The notes: generated by a model from the letters alone, not told the origin. A stretch of 64,000 bases of DNA from Deinococcus sp. KSM4-11 (GCF_004801415.1 NZ_SSNX01000011.1:1-64000); one strand, 5' to 3'. Counted from the first letter of the stretch, positions 16,863 through 28,187 are shown. Numbers and translations: made by a program.

Positions 16863-17885
16863 ATGTTGAATTTCATCGTTAGACGGCTGATCCAGATTCC
16901 ATTGGTCATGCTGGTGCTGTCGCTCCTGATCGTCGGGCTGACGCAGCTGCTCACCCCTGAGCAACGCGCCGCGCCGTACATCCGCAACGAGCAGCAGGCC
17001 GCACACGTGCAGCAGATCATCAAAGAACGAGGGCTCGACAAGCCATTTATCTACCAGTACGGGAAGTGGTTCGGGGGCGTCGTACACGGCGACCTGGGCT
17101 TCTCCAAGGCCAGCGGCAAGGACGTGGTCAGCACCATCGCCGAGCGGCTGCCCGCGACCATCGAGCTGACCATCCTCACGACCATCCCGATCCTGGTCTT
17201 TGCCGTGTGGCTGGGGACGCTGGCCGCGCTGCACAAGGACAAGCTGATCGACCAGATCGTCCGGGTGTTCACGACCATCGGCTTCAGCCTGCCGACCTTC
17301 GTGCTGGGTATCCTGCTGCTGGCGGTGTTCTACGCGTATCTCGGCTGGTTGCCAGGGGCCGGGCAGCTGAATGTCCTGAACCAGTTCGCGCTCGGCGACC
17401 TGCACCGGTATACGGGCATGCTGACCGTCGACGCGGCCCTGAACGGCCGCTGGGACATCACCTGGGACGTGTTGCAGCACATGGTTCTGCCGGCCATTAC
17501 CCTGATCGTGGTGCTGTCACCGCAGATGGTGCGGGTCATGCGCAACTCCATGCTGGAAACGCTGACCAGCGACTTCGTCCGCACCGCCCGCGCCAAGGGC
17601 CTGTCGCCCCGGATCGTGAACACCAAGCACGCCCGGCGGAACGCGCTGCTGCCCCTGGTCACGCTGAGCGGCTTTCTGATCATCGGCCTGCTGGGCGGGT
17701 CGCTGATCACCGAATCGATCTTCGCGTACCCGGGTGTAGGCCAGTGGGTGGTGCAGGCCGCATTCCAGATCGATCTGGCCGCCGTACTGGGCTTTGCCCT
17801 GCTGACCGCCCTGATCGTCGTGATCCTGCAGACTGTCGTGGACATCCTGTACGGCGTCATCGATCCCCGCGTGAGGTTCGACTGA
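16863..17885 (+). CDS. Peptide ABC transporter permease (DppB type)
   Basis: A 340-residue inner-membrane permease with about six helices. [13 protein letters not shown] is the classic DppB/OppB N-terminus. The cytoplasmic EAA loop ([11 protein letters not shown]...[10 protein letters not shown]) contacts the ATPases. It pairs with the next gene. Its stop overlaps a 14-codon open frame that ends at the start of the next gene. Confidence 0.93.
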   Translation: MLNFIVRRLIQIPLVMLVLSLLIVGLTQLLTPEQRAAPYIRNEQQAAHVQQIIKERGLDKPFIYQYGKWFGGVVHGDLGFSKASGKDVVSTIAERLPATIELTILTTIPILVFAVWLGTLAALHKDKLIDQIVRVFTTIGFSLPTFVLGILLLAVFYAYLGWLPGAGQLNVLNQFALGDLHRYTGMLTVDAALNGRWDITWDVLQHMVLPAITLIVVLSPQMVRVMRNSMLETLTSDFVRTARAKGLSPRIVNTKHARRNALLPLVTLSGFLIIGLLGGSLITESIFAYPGVGQWVVQAAFQIDLAAVLGFALLTALIVVILQTVVDILYGVIDPRVRFD

Positions 17886-17929
17886 TGCGCCCGATCCCGA
17901 CTCCCGCTCACGCTCAGGAGGCACTGTGA
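17885..17929 (+). CDS. 14-residue open frame linking the two permease genes
   Basis: ATG at 17885 overlaps the preceding TGA (TGATG). The frame encodes [14 protein letters not shown] and stops at a TGA that overlaps the GTG start of the next gene (GTGA, 17926-17929). It may only be a by-product of the junction or a coupling peptide. No ribosome site of its own is evident. Confidence 0.25.
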   Translation: MRPIPTPAHAQEAL

Positions 17930-18939
17930 CCACCGTGAACATGCCCGTCCCGGTCGAGAAGCGCACCCGCTGGGCGCTGTTCTGGACGAGCCCGGCCATG
18001 CGCAAGCTGCGCCGGAATCCGATGGCCATCACCGGCCTGCTGATTTCGGTGGTCTTCGCGCTGGTCGCCGTGTTCGCCCCCCTGATCGCCAAACCGGCGG
18101 GCAACTGCCTGCGCGACCTGAACCTGACGACCGCCAACGAGGTCTACAACCCCCTCGGCAGCGGGTTCTGGCGCGCGATCGCCGCCCCGCCGCAGAGCTG
18201 TTACAAGATGGAACGCGTGAGCTTCGCGCAGGAGCCGGCGGCACCCAGCCGGGAGCAGCTGATGGGCACCGTGAACGGCTATTCCATCTACTACGGACTG
18301 GTCTGGGGAACGCGCACCGCCCTGAAACTGTCGTTCATCATCGTCTTCATCACGCTGGTGATCGGTGTGGTCGTGGGGGCCATCAGCGGCTATTACGGCG
18401 GCTGGGTGGACAACGCGATCCAGCGCTTTATCGACGTGATCTTCTCGCTGCCTCCCCTAATCCTGACCATTGTGATCCTGACGATCCTGCGGGCCAAGAA
18501 TCCGGGGGGCGATCCGACCGGCCCCATGATCCTGGCGTTCTGCGTGACGGGCTGGGCTGCATACGCCCGGATCGTGCGCGGGGACGTGCTGCGCACCCGC
18601 GAACTGGAGTTTGTGGACGCGGCGCGCGGCCTGGGAGCCCGCGACAACCGCCTGATCGGGCGGCACATTATCCCCAACTCGATCACCACCGTGTTCACCA
18701 TCGCCGTCATGGATCTGGCGACGACACCGCTGTCAATCGCCGCGCTGTCGTTCCTGGGCCTGGGCTTCGAACCCGGTTACAGCGAGTGGGGGCAGCTGGT
18801 GAACTTCGCCCGCGCGTGGCTCAAGCCGGATTACTGGTACGTGCTGGTGTACCCGGCGGCCGTGATCATCGTGTTCAGCCTGGCCTTCAATCTGTTCGGG
18901 GACGGCCTGCGCGACGCCCTCGACCCCAAGACCCGCTAA
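17926..18939 (+). CDS. Peptide ABC transporter permease (DppC type)
   Basis: A 337-residue permease, partner of the previous protein. It has the N-terminal [14 protein letters not shown] helix, a periplasmic stretch with two Cys, then five helices and the EAA loop ([21 protein letters not shown]). GTG start at 17926 with CAGGAGG 5 bases upstream. A terminator follows at once, so no ATPase gene belongs to this operon. Confidence 0.93.
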   Translation: MTTVNMPVPVEKRTRWALFWTSPAMRKLRRNPMAITGLLISVVFALVAVFAPLIAKPAGNCLRDLNLTTANEVYNPLGSGFWRAIAAPPQSCYKMERVSFAQEPAAPSREQLMGTVNGYSIYYGLVWGTRTALKLSFIIVFITLVIGVVVGAISGYYGGWVDNAIQRFIDVIFSLPPLILTIVILTILRAKNPGGDPTGPMILAFCVTGWAAYARIVRGDVLRTRELEFVDAARGLGARDNRLIGRHIIPNSITTVFTIAVMDLATTPLSIAALSFLGLGFEPGYSEWGQLVNFARAWLKPDYWYVLVYPAAVIIVFSLAFNLFGDGLRDALDPKTR

Positions 18940-18955
18940 CCCGCTTTCCCTTCAC

Positions 18956-18990
18956 GCCTGCCGGTCACGTCGACGGCAGGCGGCTTTCTT
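18956..18990 (+). terminator. Terminator of peptide importer operon
   Basis: GCCTGCCG (18956-18963) pairs with CGGCAGGC (18974-18981), followed by GGCTTTCTT. It overlaps the 3' end of the convergent membrane protein gene. Confidence 0.8.
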
Positions 18991-19427
18991 GACTGGGCAC
19001 AAGCGGCTCCGGCTCTCTCACCCAGGTGGGCAGCCATGACCACACGCGCCAGTGCAGCAGCACGGCCGTGACCCAGAACCCAGCCAGCAGCTCCGGCTGG
19101 TGCGCCAGCGTGCAGCCCAGCAGGAACACAACGCCTGGTGCCGTCGCGGCCTGGATCGCTGCGCCCAATGCAGCCGAACGGGACGGAAGATCGAGCTGAA
19201 CGGCGACCTGCCGCGCCCGACGCAGGGCCCAGGCAGCCAGCGCTGCCGCCAGCGCATAGAGCACCACCGCGGCCAGCAGCGGGGTCACCGTCGGACGACC
19301 CAGGGCGAGGACAACGCCGAGCAGCACGCCGGGTCCCGCCAGGGCCGCCAGAGCAAGCAGGTAGGCGCGCCGGGCGGCCCCGATCAGGCCGACGCGGCTG
19401 CCGCTCCGGATGTCACGGGTGAACCCC

Positions 19428-19435
<8 letters not shown>
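18965..19435 (-). CDS. Multipass membrane protein next to ygfZ
   Basis: A 156-residue protein with about four hydrophobic helices and an Arg-rich loop ([13 protein letters not shown]). No family recognised. Its ATG lies within the end of ygfZ (8-base overlap), so it is probably translated with it. Confidence 0.6.
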
Positions 19436-20303
<868 letters not shown>

Positions 20304-20368
20304 GCCGTTCAGGGTACGGGATGGGCCGGTCAGGCTTTGTGTGCCAGGGGCCGTCCGGCACTGTCCGC

Positions 20369-21481
20369 TCAGTCGCAGGCGTGCGCCAGATTCCGCTCTG
20401 CCCGCTCCTGGCGAGCCAGTTGCGCGCCGCGGGTCAGATGCCAGCGGCCCAGTTCGGCCGTCTGTTCGCGGATGATCATCTCGGCCTGCGGGAGGGCGGC
20501 GCGGCGGCTGTCCAGGCTGCGGCGCACCACGGCGCTCAGGTCGTCAAGGTTGGAGAGATGCGCGCCGCGCACGTCCGCGATGGCCGGATCGAGGATCCGC
20601 GGCACGCTGATGTCGATCAGGAACATGGGACGCGCTGGGCGATCCCGCAGGGCCAGGTCGACCCCGGCGGCAGTCAGGACGTAGTGCGGCGCGGCGCTGG
20701 ACGCGATGACTACGTCCGCCTGCGGGAGGGCCTCGTGGAGCAGGTCGGCGGCGCAGGTGCGGCCCCCGAAGCGGTCTGCGAGCTGTCGGGCGCGTTCGGC
20801 CGTACGGTTCACCACCACGATGTCTTTCACGCCAGCGGTGCGCAGATGGGTCAGGGTCAGTTCGGCCGTCTCGCCGGCCCCCAGCACCAGCACGGTAGCG
20901 TCGTCCAGGCGGCCCAGGGCGGTGCGGGCCAGATCCACGGCGGCGCTCGACACGCTGACCACGTGGTCGGCCATGCCAGTCTCGCTGCGCACGCGTTTCC
21001 CGGCAGCCAGGGCGCCCTGCGCGACCTTGTTCAGCGTGCTGCCGCTCAGGCCACGGGCGCTGGCATCCTGCCACGCGCGTTTCACCTGGCCCTGGATCTG
21101 CGTCTCGCCGATCACCTGGCTGTCCAGCCCGGCGGCCACGCGGTAGAGGTGCTTGGCGGCCTCCTCGCCCCGGTACACGTACAGGTGGCCGTCGAGCGCG
21201 TGCCCCCACGCGCCTTCGAAGGCGGCGGTGGGATCGCCGCTCAGGCCCGCCAGATAGACCTCGGTGCGGTTGCAGGTGCTCAGCAGCATGACCTCGCCCG
21301 CATGCCGGGACAGGTGCGACAGCAGCGCCCCCTCCTCGCCGGCCCGGACGGCGGCGCGCTCCCGCACTTCCACGGGCGCGGTCTCATGGTTCAGGCCGAC
21401 CACCGCGAAGTCCAGCGGGGCGTCCGGCACGTGCCCGGAGGCGAGCATCAGGGCCTCGGCCGTCGGACAGTGCAGGGTCAT
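20369..21481 (-). CDS. hemA: Glutamyl-tRNA reductase
   Basis: A 370-residue enzyme that reduces glutamyl-tRNA to glutamate-1-semialdehyde, the first step of C5 heme synthesis. It has [18 protein letters not shown], the catalytic Cys in STCNRTEVY (Cys70), [17 protein letters not shown] and the NADPH loop [10 protein letters not shown]. The N-terminus is about 20 residues longer than usual, but the ATG overlaps the upstream stop (ATGA), which supports this start. Confidence 0.95.
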   Translation of the reverse strand: MTLHCPTAEALMLASGHVPDAPLDFAVVGLNHETAPVEVRERAAVRAGEEGALLSHLSRHAGEVMLLSTCNRTEVYLAGLSGDPTAAFEGAWGHALDGHLYVYRGEEAAKHLYRVAAGLDSQVIGETQIQGQVKRAWQDASARGLSGSTLNKVAQGALAAGKRVRSETGMADHVVSVSSAAVDLARTALGRLDDATVLVLGAGETAELTLTHLRTAGVKDIVVVNRTAERARQLADRFGGRTCAADLLHEALPQADVVIASSAAPHYVLTAAGVDLALRDRPARPMFLIDISVPRILDPAIADVRGAHLSNLDDLSAVVRRSLDSRRAALPQAEMIIREQTAELGRWHLTRGAQLARQERAERNLAHACD

Positions 21482-22056
21482 GCGCTGCTCTCCAGCGGCC
21501 TTCCCGGGAGGCCCAGGTGCGCCCGGATGTCGTCGCGCAGGCCCGCCAGCGCGGTGGTGCGGAGGTCGCCGGGCTCGCCCAGGGCGCGTTCGCGGCGCTG
21601 CGTCCAGGCCTGGATGTGCGTCTCGTCGGGCAGCAGATGCCCGATGGCCTCGGCGAGCGCCTGGGCCAGCATGGGCAGTTCCCGGCCGGTCGTGACCGCG
21701 ACCCGCACACCGGCGCGCTCCGTGACCGCCGGGAAGCGCAGGGTGCCGCGCTCCGCCTGACCAGCGTGGTTCACGGGAATGCCCGCCGCGCGGGCCTCGG
21801 CGGTCACGGCGTCGTTCACCACGTCGCTGTCGGTGGCGGCCACGACGAGCGCCGCGCCGCCCACATCGCCCGGCTGGTAGGCGCGGGCCTCGTGGGAAAG
21901 GGGAAGGCCGGTCAGTTCCTCGGTCAGGGTCGGGGCGATGATGTGGACGCGCAGTCCGGCCTCCAGCAACGTGCGGGCACGTCGGAGCGCAACAGAACCG
22001 CCGCCGACGATCACGGCACGTTCGCCGCTTAATTCGAGGAAGGCCGCCAGACTCAC
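21478..22056 (-). CDS. Siroheme-type precorrin-2 dehydrogenase
   Basis: A 192-residue protein like the N-terminal half of CysG or Met8. [18 protein letters not shown] is the NAD loop and [11 protein letters not shown] the conserved Asp region. It oxidises precorrin-2 to sirohydrochlorin and may also insert iron. It starts at GTG 22056 with TAAGAT 6 bases upstream (leaderless layout) and overlaps hemA by 4 bases. CobA, which supplies precorrin-2, is encoded just upstream. Confidence 0.88.
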   Translation of the reverse strand: MSLAAFLELSGERAVIVGGGSVALRRARTLLEAGLRVHIIAPTLTEELTGLPLSHEARAYQPGDVGGAALVVAATDSDVVNDAVTAEARAAGIPVNHAGQAERGTLRFPAVTERAGVRVAVTTGRELPMLAQALAEAIGHLLPDETHIQAWTQRRERALGEPGDLRTTALAGLRDDIRAHLGLPGRPLESSA

Positions 22057-22160
22057 CTGCGCATCTTAGTCCGTCCGGGAGGGTCAGGGGTCCCCGACCG
22101 AACGGTCAGACGAGACACCAGGCCGCATAATTTAGCGCTCCAACAGACATTTCCAGCGGG

Positions 22161-23696
22161 TCAGGCGCGACGTTCGGTCTCCTGGGCTTCCCGCGTAGCC
22201 TGTTCCGCTGCGTCGGCCAGGGCGTCCAGGCTGGCCGTCCGGGCAACCGTGATGCGCGTGAACCCGGCCTCGCGCGCCGCATCGGCCGTCTGCAGGCCCA
22301 TCGCGGCCACCGGCAGGCCCAGAGGATCGAAGTCCGCGCTGGCCAGGGCCGCCAGGTGCCGGGCCGCGCTGCCCGACGCGAGGGTGATGACGGCCGCCTC
22401 CTTCAGCCGCTGCGCCGTGTGCTCCTTCAGCGGGGCGGCCTCGGTCCGGTACAGTTCCGCCCGCCGGTACCCGATGTCGCGGGCTTCCAGCGCGCCCTTC
22501 AGGTCAGCCTCGGCGAGCTGCGAGGTCAGGTGCAGGGCCACCTCGCCCGGCCCGGCGGGAAGTTCCGCGCCCAGATGCCGCGCGCCGGGCGTGGACGGCA
22601 CGAAGTCGGCCCTTAACCCTCGCTCCGCGAGGCTGCGGGCCGTGCTGGGGCCGACGGCGGCGACCTTCACGCGCGACAGCGCGCGGGCATCGAGGCCAGA
22701 CCGTTCCAGGAAGGCGAACAGGGCCGTGACCGCCTGGTTGCTGGTGAGCAGCAGCCAGCCGCTGAAATTGTGCAGTGCCTCCGCGACCGGCTGGTCGTCG
22801 GGAACCGCGGCGAAGCGGATCAGGGGCACCTCCAGCACGCTGGCCCCACGCGCCCGCAGCACGTCGGACAGCCCGCTGGCACCCTCGCGGGTGCGGGTCA
22901 CGGCCACAGTTTTGCCGGCAAGCGGGCCGCCCAGGCGCGCGTGCCGGTCGAACCAGCGCAGGTGCTCGCGCAGGCGCACGACCTCGCCCACGACCGTTAC
23001 GGCAGGCGCTTCCAGGCCCGCGTCCTTCACGACCTGCGCGATGGTGGTCAGGGTGCCGGTGACGGTGCGCTGCTGCGGCGTGCTGCCCCACTGGATGGTC
23101 GCGGCGGGCGTGTCCGGGTGGCGCCCCGCTCCGATCAGGTCGGCGGCGATCTGATCCAGGTTGCGGACGCCCATCAGGAGCACCAGCGTGTCGACCCCCG
23201 ACAGCCGCTCGTAGTGCGCGCCGCCCTCCCTGGTGTTGCCGGTCAGGACGGCGAAGCTGCGGGCGACCTCGCGGTGCGTGACCGGAATCCCGGCGTAGGC
23301 GGGCGCGGCGATGGCGCTGGTCACCCCCGGCACGACCTCGAAGGGCACGCCCGCCACGGCGCAGGCCTCGGCCTCCTCGCCACCCCGGCCGAACACGTAC
23401 ACGTCGCCGCCCTTGAGCCGCGCCACCCGCTGCCCACCATTCGCCTGCGCTTTCGCCACGATCAGCGCATTGATCTGCTCCTGGGTGATGTACTCCGAGA
23501 ACCCCTTCTTGCCCACGTAGATCGTCTCGGCATCCGGCGAGAACCGCAGCAGTTCCGGGTTCGCGAGGTAGTCGAACAGCACCACGTCCGCCTCCCGCAG
23601 GGCACGCTGCCCGTGCAGGGTGAGCAGGCCCGGATCGCCGGGACCCGCCCCGATCAGGGACACGAAAGCGCGGGAAGGGGGGGAAGCGTCGGTCAT
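22161..23696 (-). CDS. cobA/hemD: Fused uroporphyrinogen-III methyltransferase / uroporphyrinogen-III synthase
   Basis: A 511-residue fusion. Residues 1-245 are SUMT/Cob[53 protein letters not shown] and MGVRNL. Residues 255-510 are Hem[17 protein letters not shown], then [12 protein letters not shown]. One chain therefore closes the tetrapyrrole ring and adds two methyl groups to form precorrin-2. TAGCCT lies 6 bases before the ATG. It lies 104 bases upstream of the siroheme gene on the same strand. Confidence 0.93.
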   Translation of the reverse strand: MTDASPPSRAFVSLIGAGPGDPGLLTLHGQRALREADVVLFDYLANPELLRFSPDAETIYVGKKGFSEYITQEQINALIVAKAQANGGQRVARLKGGDVYVFGRGGEEAEACAVAGVPFEVVPGVTSAIAAPAYAGIPVTHREVARSFAVLTGNTREGGAHYERLSGVDTLVLLMGVRNLDQIAADLIGAGRHPDTPAATIQWGSTPQQRTVTGTLTTIAQVVKDAGLEAPAVTVVGEVVRLREHLRWFDRHARLGGPLAGKTVAVTRTREGASGLSDVLRARGASVLEVPLIRFAAVPDDQPVAEALHNFSGWLLLTSNQAVTALFAFLERSGLDARALSRVKVAAVGPSTARSLAERGLRADFVPSTPGARHLGAELPAGPGEVALHLTSQLAEADLKGALEARDIGYRRAELYRTEAAPLKEHTAQRLKEAAVITLASGSAARHLAALASADFDPLGLPVAAMGLQTADAAREAGFTRITVARTASLDALADAAEQATREAQETERRA

Positions 23697-23770
23697 GCCG
23701 ACAGGCTAGCCCCCCGCGTGCGGGACATAGGGCACACGGGGAGCGGGCGAGCAGTGATCGGACGCTGGAA

Positions 23771-24106
23771 TCAGTCGGTAGCGCTGGCGTGCAGGGCGTC
23801 GCCGGAGGGCACGGCCGCACCACCGCTCTGGTGCGCCACGGCGTCGGCGGCGGGCCAGTCCAGGTGGTGGGCCTGGGTATCGTGCAGGCCCGCGAAGCGC
23901 AGGTGACGCTGGCAGATGAACCACAACTCGTCGCGGTCGTTCGGCAGGATGAAGTACGCGTCCGACGATTCGGACGGGTTGTACACCCCCACCACGCGGT
24001 AGGCGCGGGTTTCGGAGAAGCCACTCTGCAGCGGCTTGGGCATGGGCGCACGCGGGCCGTGGAGTTCCACGATGCGCACGAACATCTGTGGGTGAAAGGC
24101 AAGCAT
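23771..24106 (-). CDS. Hypothetical 111-residue protein
   Basis: No recognised family. The N-terminal two thirds look like a compact alpha/beta domain (FVRIVELHG, RVVGVYN, DAYFILPNDRDELWFICQRHLRF) and the tail is Ala/Ser-rich. The ordered, well-biased sequence with conserved-looking aromatic residues supports a real gene. It faces the GNAT gene across a 126-base gap. Confidence 0.6.
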   Translation of the reverse strand: MLAFHPQMFVRIVELHGPRAPMPKPLQSGFSETRAYRVVGVYNPSESSDAYFILPNDRDELWFICQRHLRFAGLHDTQAHHLDWPAADAVAHQSGGAAVPSGDALHASATD

Positions 24107-24232
24107 GATCCACCCTGAGGCGTGGCCGCACCCCGCACCGGGGGAAGAACTACAAGGTCAAGGCCTGGCCAATCCTCGCTGAAGCTCCCCTGTAGGTGGG
24201 CTGAGACGGCCTTCACGCAGTACCCTGAGGGC

Positions 24233-24958
24233 ATGGACCCCTGGCAGCGGATCGCGCAGGTAGAAGCGGCCGCCCACGCGGAGTTCGGCGTGTCCCACCG
24301 GTTCGGCCCACTCGTCGCGGCCTTCGTCGCGCCAGGACTGCCGCTGAATTCGGCGTGGCACGACGGTTCCCGGCCCCCGGACGCCGCCGAGCTGGCGGCC
24401 TTCGAGGCGTTCAGCTCAGCGCACGACATCCCCGCCACGCTGCACGTGCTCTCCGCCACCGTCCCAGCGATCCTCCCCCTGTTGAACGCGCGCGGATACG
24501 CCCTAGATTACGTGCTGCACCTGTACACCCACGACCTCGGGAGCCTGCCCGAGATCCACCTTCCCGTTCACGAGGAGGGCGATGCGGCGGCCTGGGCCGC
24601 CCTGTCGGCACGTAGTTTCGGGCCGGGCAGCGAGGAGATCATGCAGGTCGTGGCCCACGGGCCGGGGATCCGGCGGTTCGTGGCGACCGTGGACGGCGCC
24701 CCCGCCGGAAGTGGCGCGCTGGGCGTGAAGGGCGATGTGGGGGCCCTGTATGGCATGTCCACCGTGCCGGAAGCCAGGAACCGGGGCGTGCAGGCGGCGT
24801 TGATCGCCGCCCGGCTGCATGCGGCCAGGGCAGCTGGGGCCACGCTGGCCACCGTGTTCACCACGCCCGGCACCGGCAGCGAGCGGAACATCGTCCGCGC
24901 GGGGTTCACGTTGGGCGGACTGCGGCTGACCTTCACCGCGCCGGTCAGTACACGCTGA
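24233..24958 (+). CDS. GNAT-family N-acetyltransferase
   Basis: A 241-residue protein with an N-terminal unrecognised region and a C-terminal GNAT domain: YGMSTVPEARNRGVQAALI is the acetyl-CoA loop, followed by SERNIVRAGF. The substrate is unknown. The ATG at 24233 has TACCCT 6 bases upstream. Its 3' end overlaps the convergent Nudix gene by 14 bases. Confidence 0.82.
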   Translation: MDPWQRIAQVEAAAHAEFGVSHRFGPLVAAFVAPGLPLNSAWHDGSRPPDAAELAAFEAFSSAHDIPATLHVLSATVPAILPLLNARGYALDYVLHLYTHDLGSLPEIHLPVHEEGDAAAWAALSARSFGPGSEEIMQVVAHGPGIRRFVATVDGAPAGSGALGVKGDVGALYGMSTVPEARNRGVQAALIAARLHAARAAGATLATVFTTPGTGSERNIVRAGFTLGGLRLTFTAPVSTR

Positions 24959-25412
24959 GGCATACGCGCAGCAGCTCCAGCGCCTGCCGGTCGACCGGCC
25001 CGAGGCCAGCGGGCAAAGCGTTCAGCGAGTAGAAACGCAGCGCCGTGTCCTCCGCACCGTCCGCGCGGGGCAGACCGTTCCAGGCTCGGATCACGTAGAC
25101 GGACGTGATCTGGTAGTACTCGTCGCCGTTCGGGAGGCGCACGAAGGTGTCGGGGCCGCTGATCACGGTGAACAGCAGGGGTTCGCGGGGAACGATGCCG
25201 GTCGCCTCCAGCAGTTCGCGGCGCAGCGTATCTTCCAGCGCCTCGCCGAGTTCCGCGATGCCGCCGGGCGTGCCCCAGCCGGCGGTGTCGGTACGGCGCT
25301 GGAGCAGCACTTCGCCGTCGGCGTTCACCACCAGCGCGCACACGCCCGCCCAGTTCACCGGGGCATGGCCGATGCGGGCGCGCAGTGTACGGACATAGTC
25401 GGTGGCAGTCAT
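24945..25412 (-). CDS. Nudix hydrolase
   Basis: A 155-residue protein with the Nudix box GGIAELGEALEDTLRRELLEATGI shortened here to its key positions: Gly, Glu, Arg-Glu and Glu are present but the second Glu of the EE pair is Ala. It probably hydrolyses a nucleoside diphosphate derivative. It is the downstream copy of a tandem pair, overlapping the broken paralogue by 4 bases (ATGA). Confidence 0.88.
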   Translation of the reverse strand: MTATDYVRTLRARIGHAPVNWAGVCALVVNADGEVLLQRRTDTAGWGTPGGIAELGEALEDTLRRELLEATGIVPREPLLFTVISGPDTFVRLPNGDEYYQITSVYVIRAWNGLPRADGAEDTALRFYSLNALPAGLGPVDRQALELLRVCLSVY

Positions 25413-25858
25413 GCATTGGCCTCGGCGGCGCGGCGGGTGACAGGGCCACCCAGGGTGGGCAGGGTGGCCCGGTCGAAGAAGGCCAGGGCAGCGAACTCCA
25501 CGCTATCGGGCTCAGGCGTGCCGCTCCAGGCCGTGACGCGGTACAGGGCGGTATAGGTGTAGAACTCGTCGCCGTTCGGCGAGCGGCGGTGGGTGTCCGG
25601 CCCGCTGATCACGTCGAGCAGCTCGGCCGCGTGGACATGCAGGCCGGTCTCCTCGTGTACCTCGCGGCGCAGCGTGTCCGGCAGGGCCTCGCCGAGTTCA
25701 CTGATGCCGCCGGGAACGCCCCAGGTCTGGCGACCGACGCGCTAGCCCAGCAGGATGCGCCCACCGGCGTCCCTGATCAGCGCGGCGGCCCCGACAAAGT
25801 TCACGGGGCGGGGGCCGATCGCGGCGCGCAGATCACGGACATAATCGTCTGTACTCAT
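25409..25858 (-). pseudogene. Nudix hydrolase interrupted by amber codon
   Basis: The frame from ATG 25858 reads MSTDDYVRDLR, then a Nudix protein paralogous to the neighbour, to a stop at 25409 (149 codons). Codon 39 (25744-25742) is TAG, just before RVGRQTWGVPGG. The Nudix box GGISELGEALPDTLRREVHEETG after the stop is intact, with the full EE pair. The intact partner has Arg or Gln in this position, so one base change could explain it. Upstream TAAGAT lies 6 bases before the ATG. Either the gene is recently inactivated, the codon is read through, or the base is an error. Confidence 0.8.
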
Positions 25859-25867
25859 GTGAGTATC

Positions 25868-26779
25868 TTACACATCGTTGCCCGGAGTGGTGGCCAGTCG
25901 CACGCCATCCCGCACAGCCGCGCACACGGCCTCCTGCACCAGCGCCCCCAGCAGCAGCGGATCGGCCAGCGGGCGCGTGCAGGTGCTCAGCACGAAGGCA
26001 CTATCACCATCCCAGGCCGTGTGACTGGGATGGATGACGCGGGCCAGGGCGGTCTGCGCGGCGTCCGCAAGGCGACGGCACTCGGCCTTGGTCAGGGTAT
26101 GTTCGGTCACCACCGCGACCAGCGTGGTGCTTTCCATCTCGCCCGGCGTGAAGGCCACCGCTCCCGCCCCCACACCCGGCCCGGCCAGCACGCCGCCCTG
26201 CTCATCCAGCACGTCCCCGATCGGGTTCACGACGGCCAGCGCCCCCACCCGCACGTCATGGCGTTCGAGCAGCACGCTTCCCAGGCCACCGGGCACCGCG
26301 CCCACGCCCGCGTACTTCCCGGCAGTCGCGCCCGTCCCTGCGCCGACCCGGCCACGCGGCACCGGCTCGGCGGTGGCCGTCCGCGCGGCGCTCTCCCCTT
26401 CCCGCTCGCCCGGCCGGGCTCCCGGATCCCCCACGCCCAGGTCGTAGATCACGGCCGCCGGTACGATGGGCACCCGCGCCCACGGCGTGTCGTGCCCGAT
26501 ACCGCGCTCCTCCAGCACCCGCATCACCCCGGTCGCGGCCGCCAGACCGAAGGCGCTGCCGCCGGTGAACAGCAGGGCGTGCACGCGCTCGACCTTCTTC
26601 TCCACGCCCAGCAGCACCCCCTCGCGCGTGCCCGGACTGGGCCCCAGGAACGACGCCGACGCCACCGCCCCCTGTGGCGGACACAGGATGACGGTGCAGC
26701 CGGTCAGACCGACTTGATCCGTCCAGTGACCGACCTGAAACCCTGGAATGGCCGTGAGCGTGGAGTTGGCTGTGGGCAT
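25868..26779 (-). CDS. P1/DmpA-family (S58) aminopeptidase-like protein
   Basis: A 303-residue Ntn-type self-cleaving hydrolase. Evidence: FQVGHWTD start, TGGSAFGL, GRVGAGTGATAGKY, and STTLVAVVT where the chain is likely to cut itself before a Thr or Ser nucleophile. Relatives include DmpA aminopeptidase and NylC. An insertion of about 20 Glu/Arg-rich residues lies before the GTGATAG loop. It ends 9 bases before the broken Nudix gene begins on the same strand. Confidence 0.88.
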   Translation of the reverse strand: MPTANSTLTAIPGFQVGHWTDQVGLTGCTVILCPPQGAVASASFLGPSPGTREGVLLGVEKKVERVHALLFTGGSAFGLAAATGVMRVLEERGIGHDTPWARVPIVPAAVIYDLGVGDPGARPGEREGESAARTATAEPVPRGRVGAGTGATAGKYAGVGAVPGGLGSVLLERHDVRVGALAVVNPIGDVLDEQGGVLAGPGVGAGAVAFTPGEMESTTLVAVVTEHTLTKAECRRLADAAQTALARVIHPSHTAWDGDSAFVLSTCTRPLADPLLLGALVQEAVCAAVRDGVRLATTPGNDV

Positions 26780-26814
26780 ACGGCCATTCCAGCACGGCGG
26801 GCGTACCGTGGAGC

Positions 26815-27522
26815 ATGACCGCTTCCGCTTCGGCCCCGGCCCAGACCCTGTCCTTCGATTCCGGCGGCCGATCCCTGAACGCCGAGGTGTACCGTCCCGC
26901 CACGACCACCGGCGCGGCGCCCGGCGTGCTGGTCATCCACGAGGCCTTCGGGCTGAACGACGACATCCGCGCCATCGCCGACCGGTTCGCGCGCGCCGGC
27001 TACGTGGCGCTGGCCGTCGACCTGTTCAGCGGCCGCAGCCCGGCCGCGTGCATGTTCCGCCTGATGGGCGGCCTGTTCCTGAACTCGCTGGAACACCAGG
27101 GCGTGAAGGACACCCGCCGCGCCCTGGATGTGCTGGGCACCCTGGACGGCGTGGACAGCGCGCGGCTGGGCGCTGTGGGCTTCTGCCTGGGCGGCAGTCT
27201 GGCCGTGGCCATGGCCTGCACCGACGACCAGGTCAGGGCGGTGGCTCCGTATTACGGCTTCGTGCCCCGCCCCGCCGAGGCCCTGCGCCGCGCATGCCCC
27301 GTGGTCGGCTCATTTCCCGAACGGGACTTCACGAGGAAGCAGGGCGAGAGGATGCGGGACGAACTCACGGCGGCCGGAATTGACAACGACATCAAGATCT
27401 ACCCCGGCGCGAGACATTCCTTCGCCAACCACGGCCCGAACTTCGATGCGGTGGCCAGCCAGGACGCCTGGAACCGCGTGATGGGTTTCTTCGACACCCA
27501 CGTCGTCGGAGCGGCCACCTGA
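26815..27522 (+). CDS. Dienelactone hydrolase-family protein
   Basis: A 235-residue alpha/beta hydrolase. The nucleophile is Cys124 in GFCLGG; Asp171 and His201 (RHSFAN) are in the expected places for the triad. VLVIHEAFGLNDDIR is the oxyanion strand. The true substrate is unknown. TACCGT lies 5 bases before the ATG. Confidence 0.9.
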   Translation: MTASASAPAQTLSFDSGGRSLNAEVYRPATTTGAAPGVLVIHEAFGLNDDIRAIADRFARAGYVALAVDLFSGRSPAACMFRLMGGLFLNSLEHQGVKDTRRALDVLGTLDGVDSARLGAVGFCLGGSLAVAMACTDDQVRAVAPYYGFVPRPAEALRRACPVVGSFPERDFTRKQGERMRDELTAAGIDNDIKIYPGARHSFANHGPNFDAVASQDAWNRVMGFFDTHVVGAAT

Positions 27523-27653
27523 ACCGGGTCTGCGCGGTGGCCCAGACGGCCATGGCCCGTGTCGTTTCGGTACAAGACGATCCGGGGCCGTCCTCCTAGG
27601 CTGTGTTCAGCGGTGACGCTCCCAGCGCACCCAGCCTTCACGGAGGAACCACC

Positions 27654-28187
27654 ATGCGGAAAGTCATTGCGGCGGAATACCTGAGTCTCGACGGCATCAT
27701 GAGCGATCCCTCGTGGAGCGCCCCCTACTTCAACGACGAACTCGCCCGTTCGCAGCGGGATCTGCTGTTCCAGAGCGACCTGCTGCTCCAGGGCCGAGTG
27801 ACGTACGACGGCATGTCCCGAGCGTGGATGCAGGCCAGTGACGAGCAGGGCTTCGCGGAACGCATGAACGCCCTGCCCAAGCGGATCGCCACCCGCAGCG
27901 CTCAGGAGCTGACCTGGAACGCCACGGCCATCCAGGGTGACGTGCCCGCCGAGGTCGAGCGGCTGCGGCAGGAAGACGGCGGGCACATCCTGATCTACGG
28001 CAGCGGGCAGCTGGTGCGCTCGCTGATGCCCCACAGCCTGATCGACGAGTTCCGGCTGATCGTCTGCCCTGTCGTGCTCGGCAGCGGCCAGCGTCTCTTC
28101 GCGGAGGGCGTGCAGGCCACCCTGACCCTGACGGACGTCACGACGACCAGCACGGGCGTGGCCCTGATGACCTACCGGCCAGCCTAA
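27654..28187 (+). CDS. RibD C-terminal / dihydrofolate reductase-like protein
   Basis: A 177-residue protein of the RibD_C type: MRKVIAAEYLSLDGIM, a YDGMSRAW segment, HILIYGSGQLVRSL (NADPH contact) and LVLGSG-like PVVLGSGQRLF. Probably an NADPH reductase of unknown substrate, as in many stand-alone YwjB/YyaP-like proteins. ACGGAGGAACC precedes the ATG. Confidence 0.85.
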   Translation: MRKVIAAEYLSLDGIMSDPSWSAPYFNDELARSQRDLLFQSDLLLQGRVTYDGMSRAWMQASDEQGFAERMNALPKRIATRSAQELTWNATAIQGDVPAEVERLRQEDGGHILIYGSGQLVRSLMPHSLIDEFRLIVCPVVLGSGQRLFAEGVQATLTLTDVTTTSTGVALMTYRPA

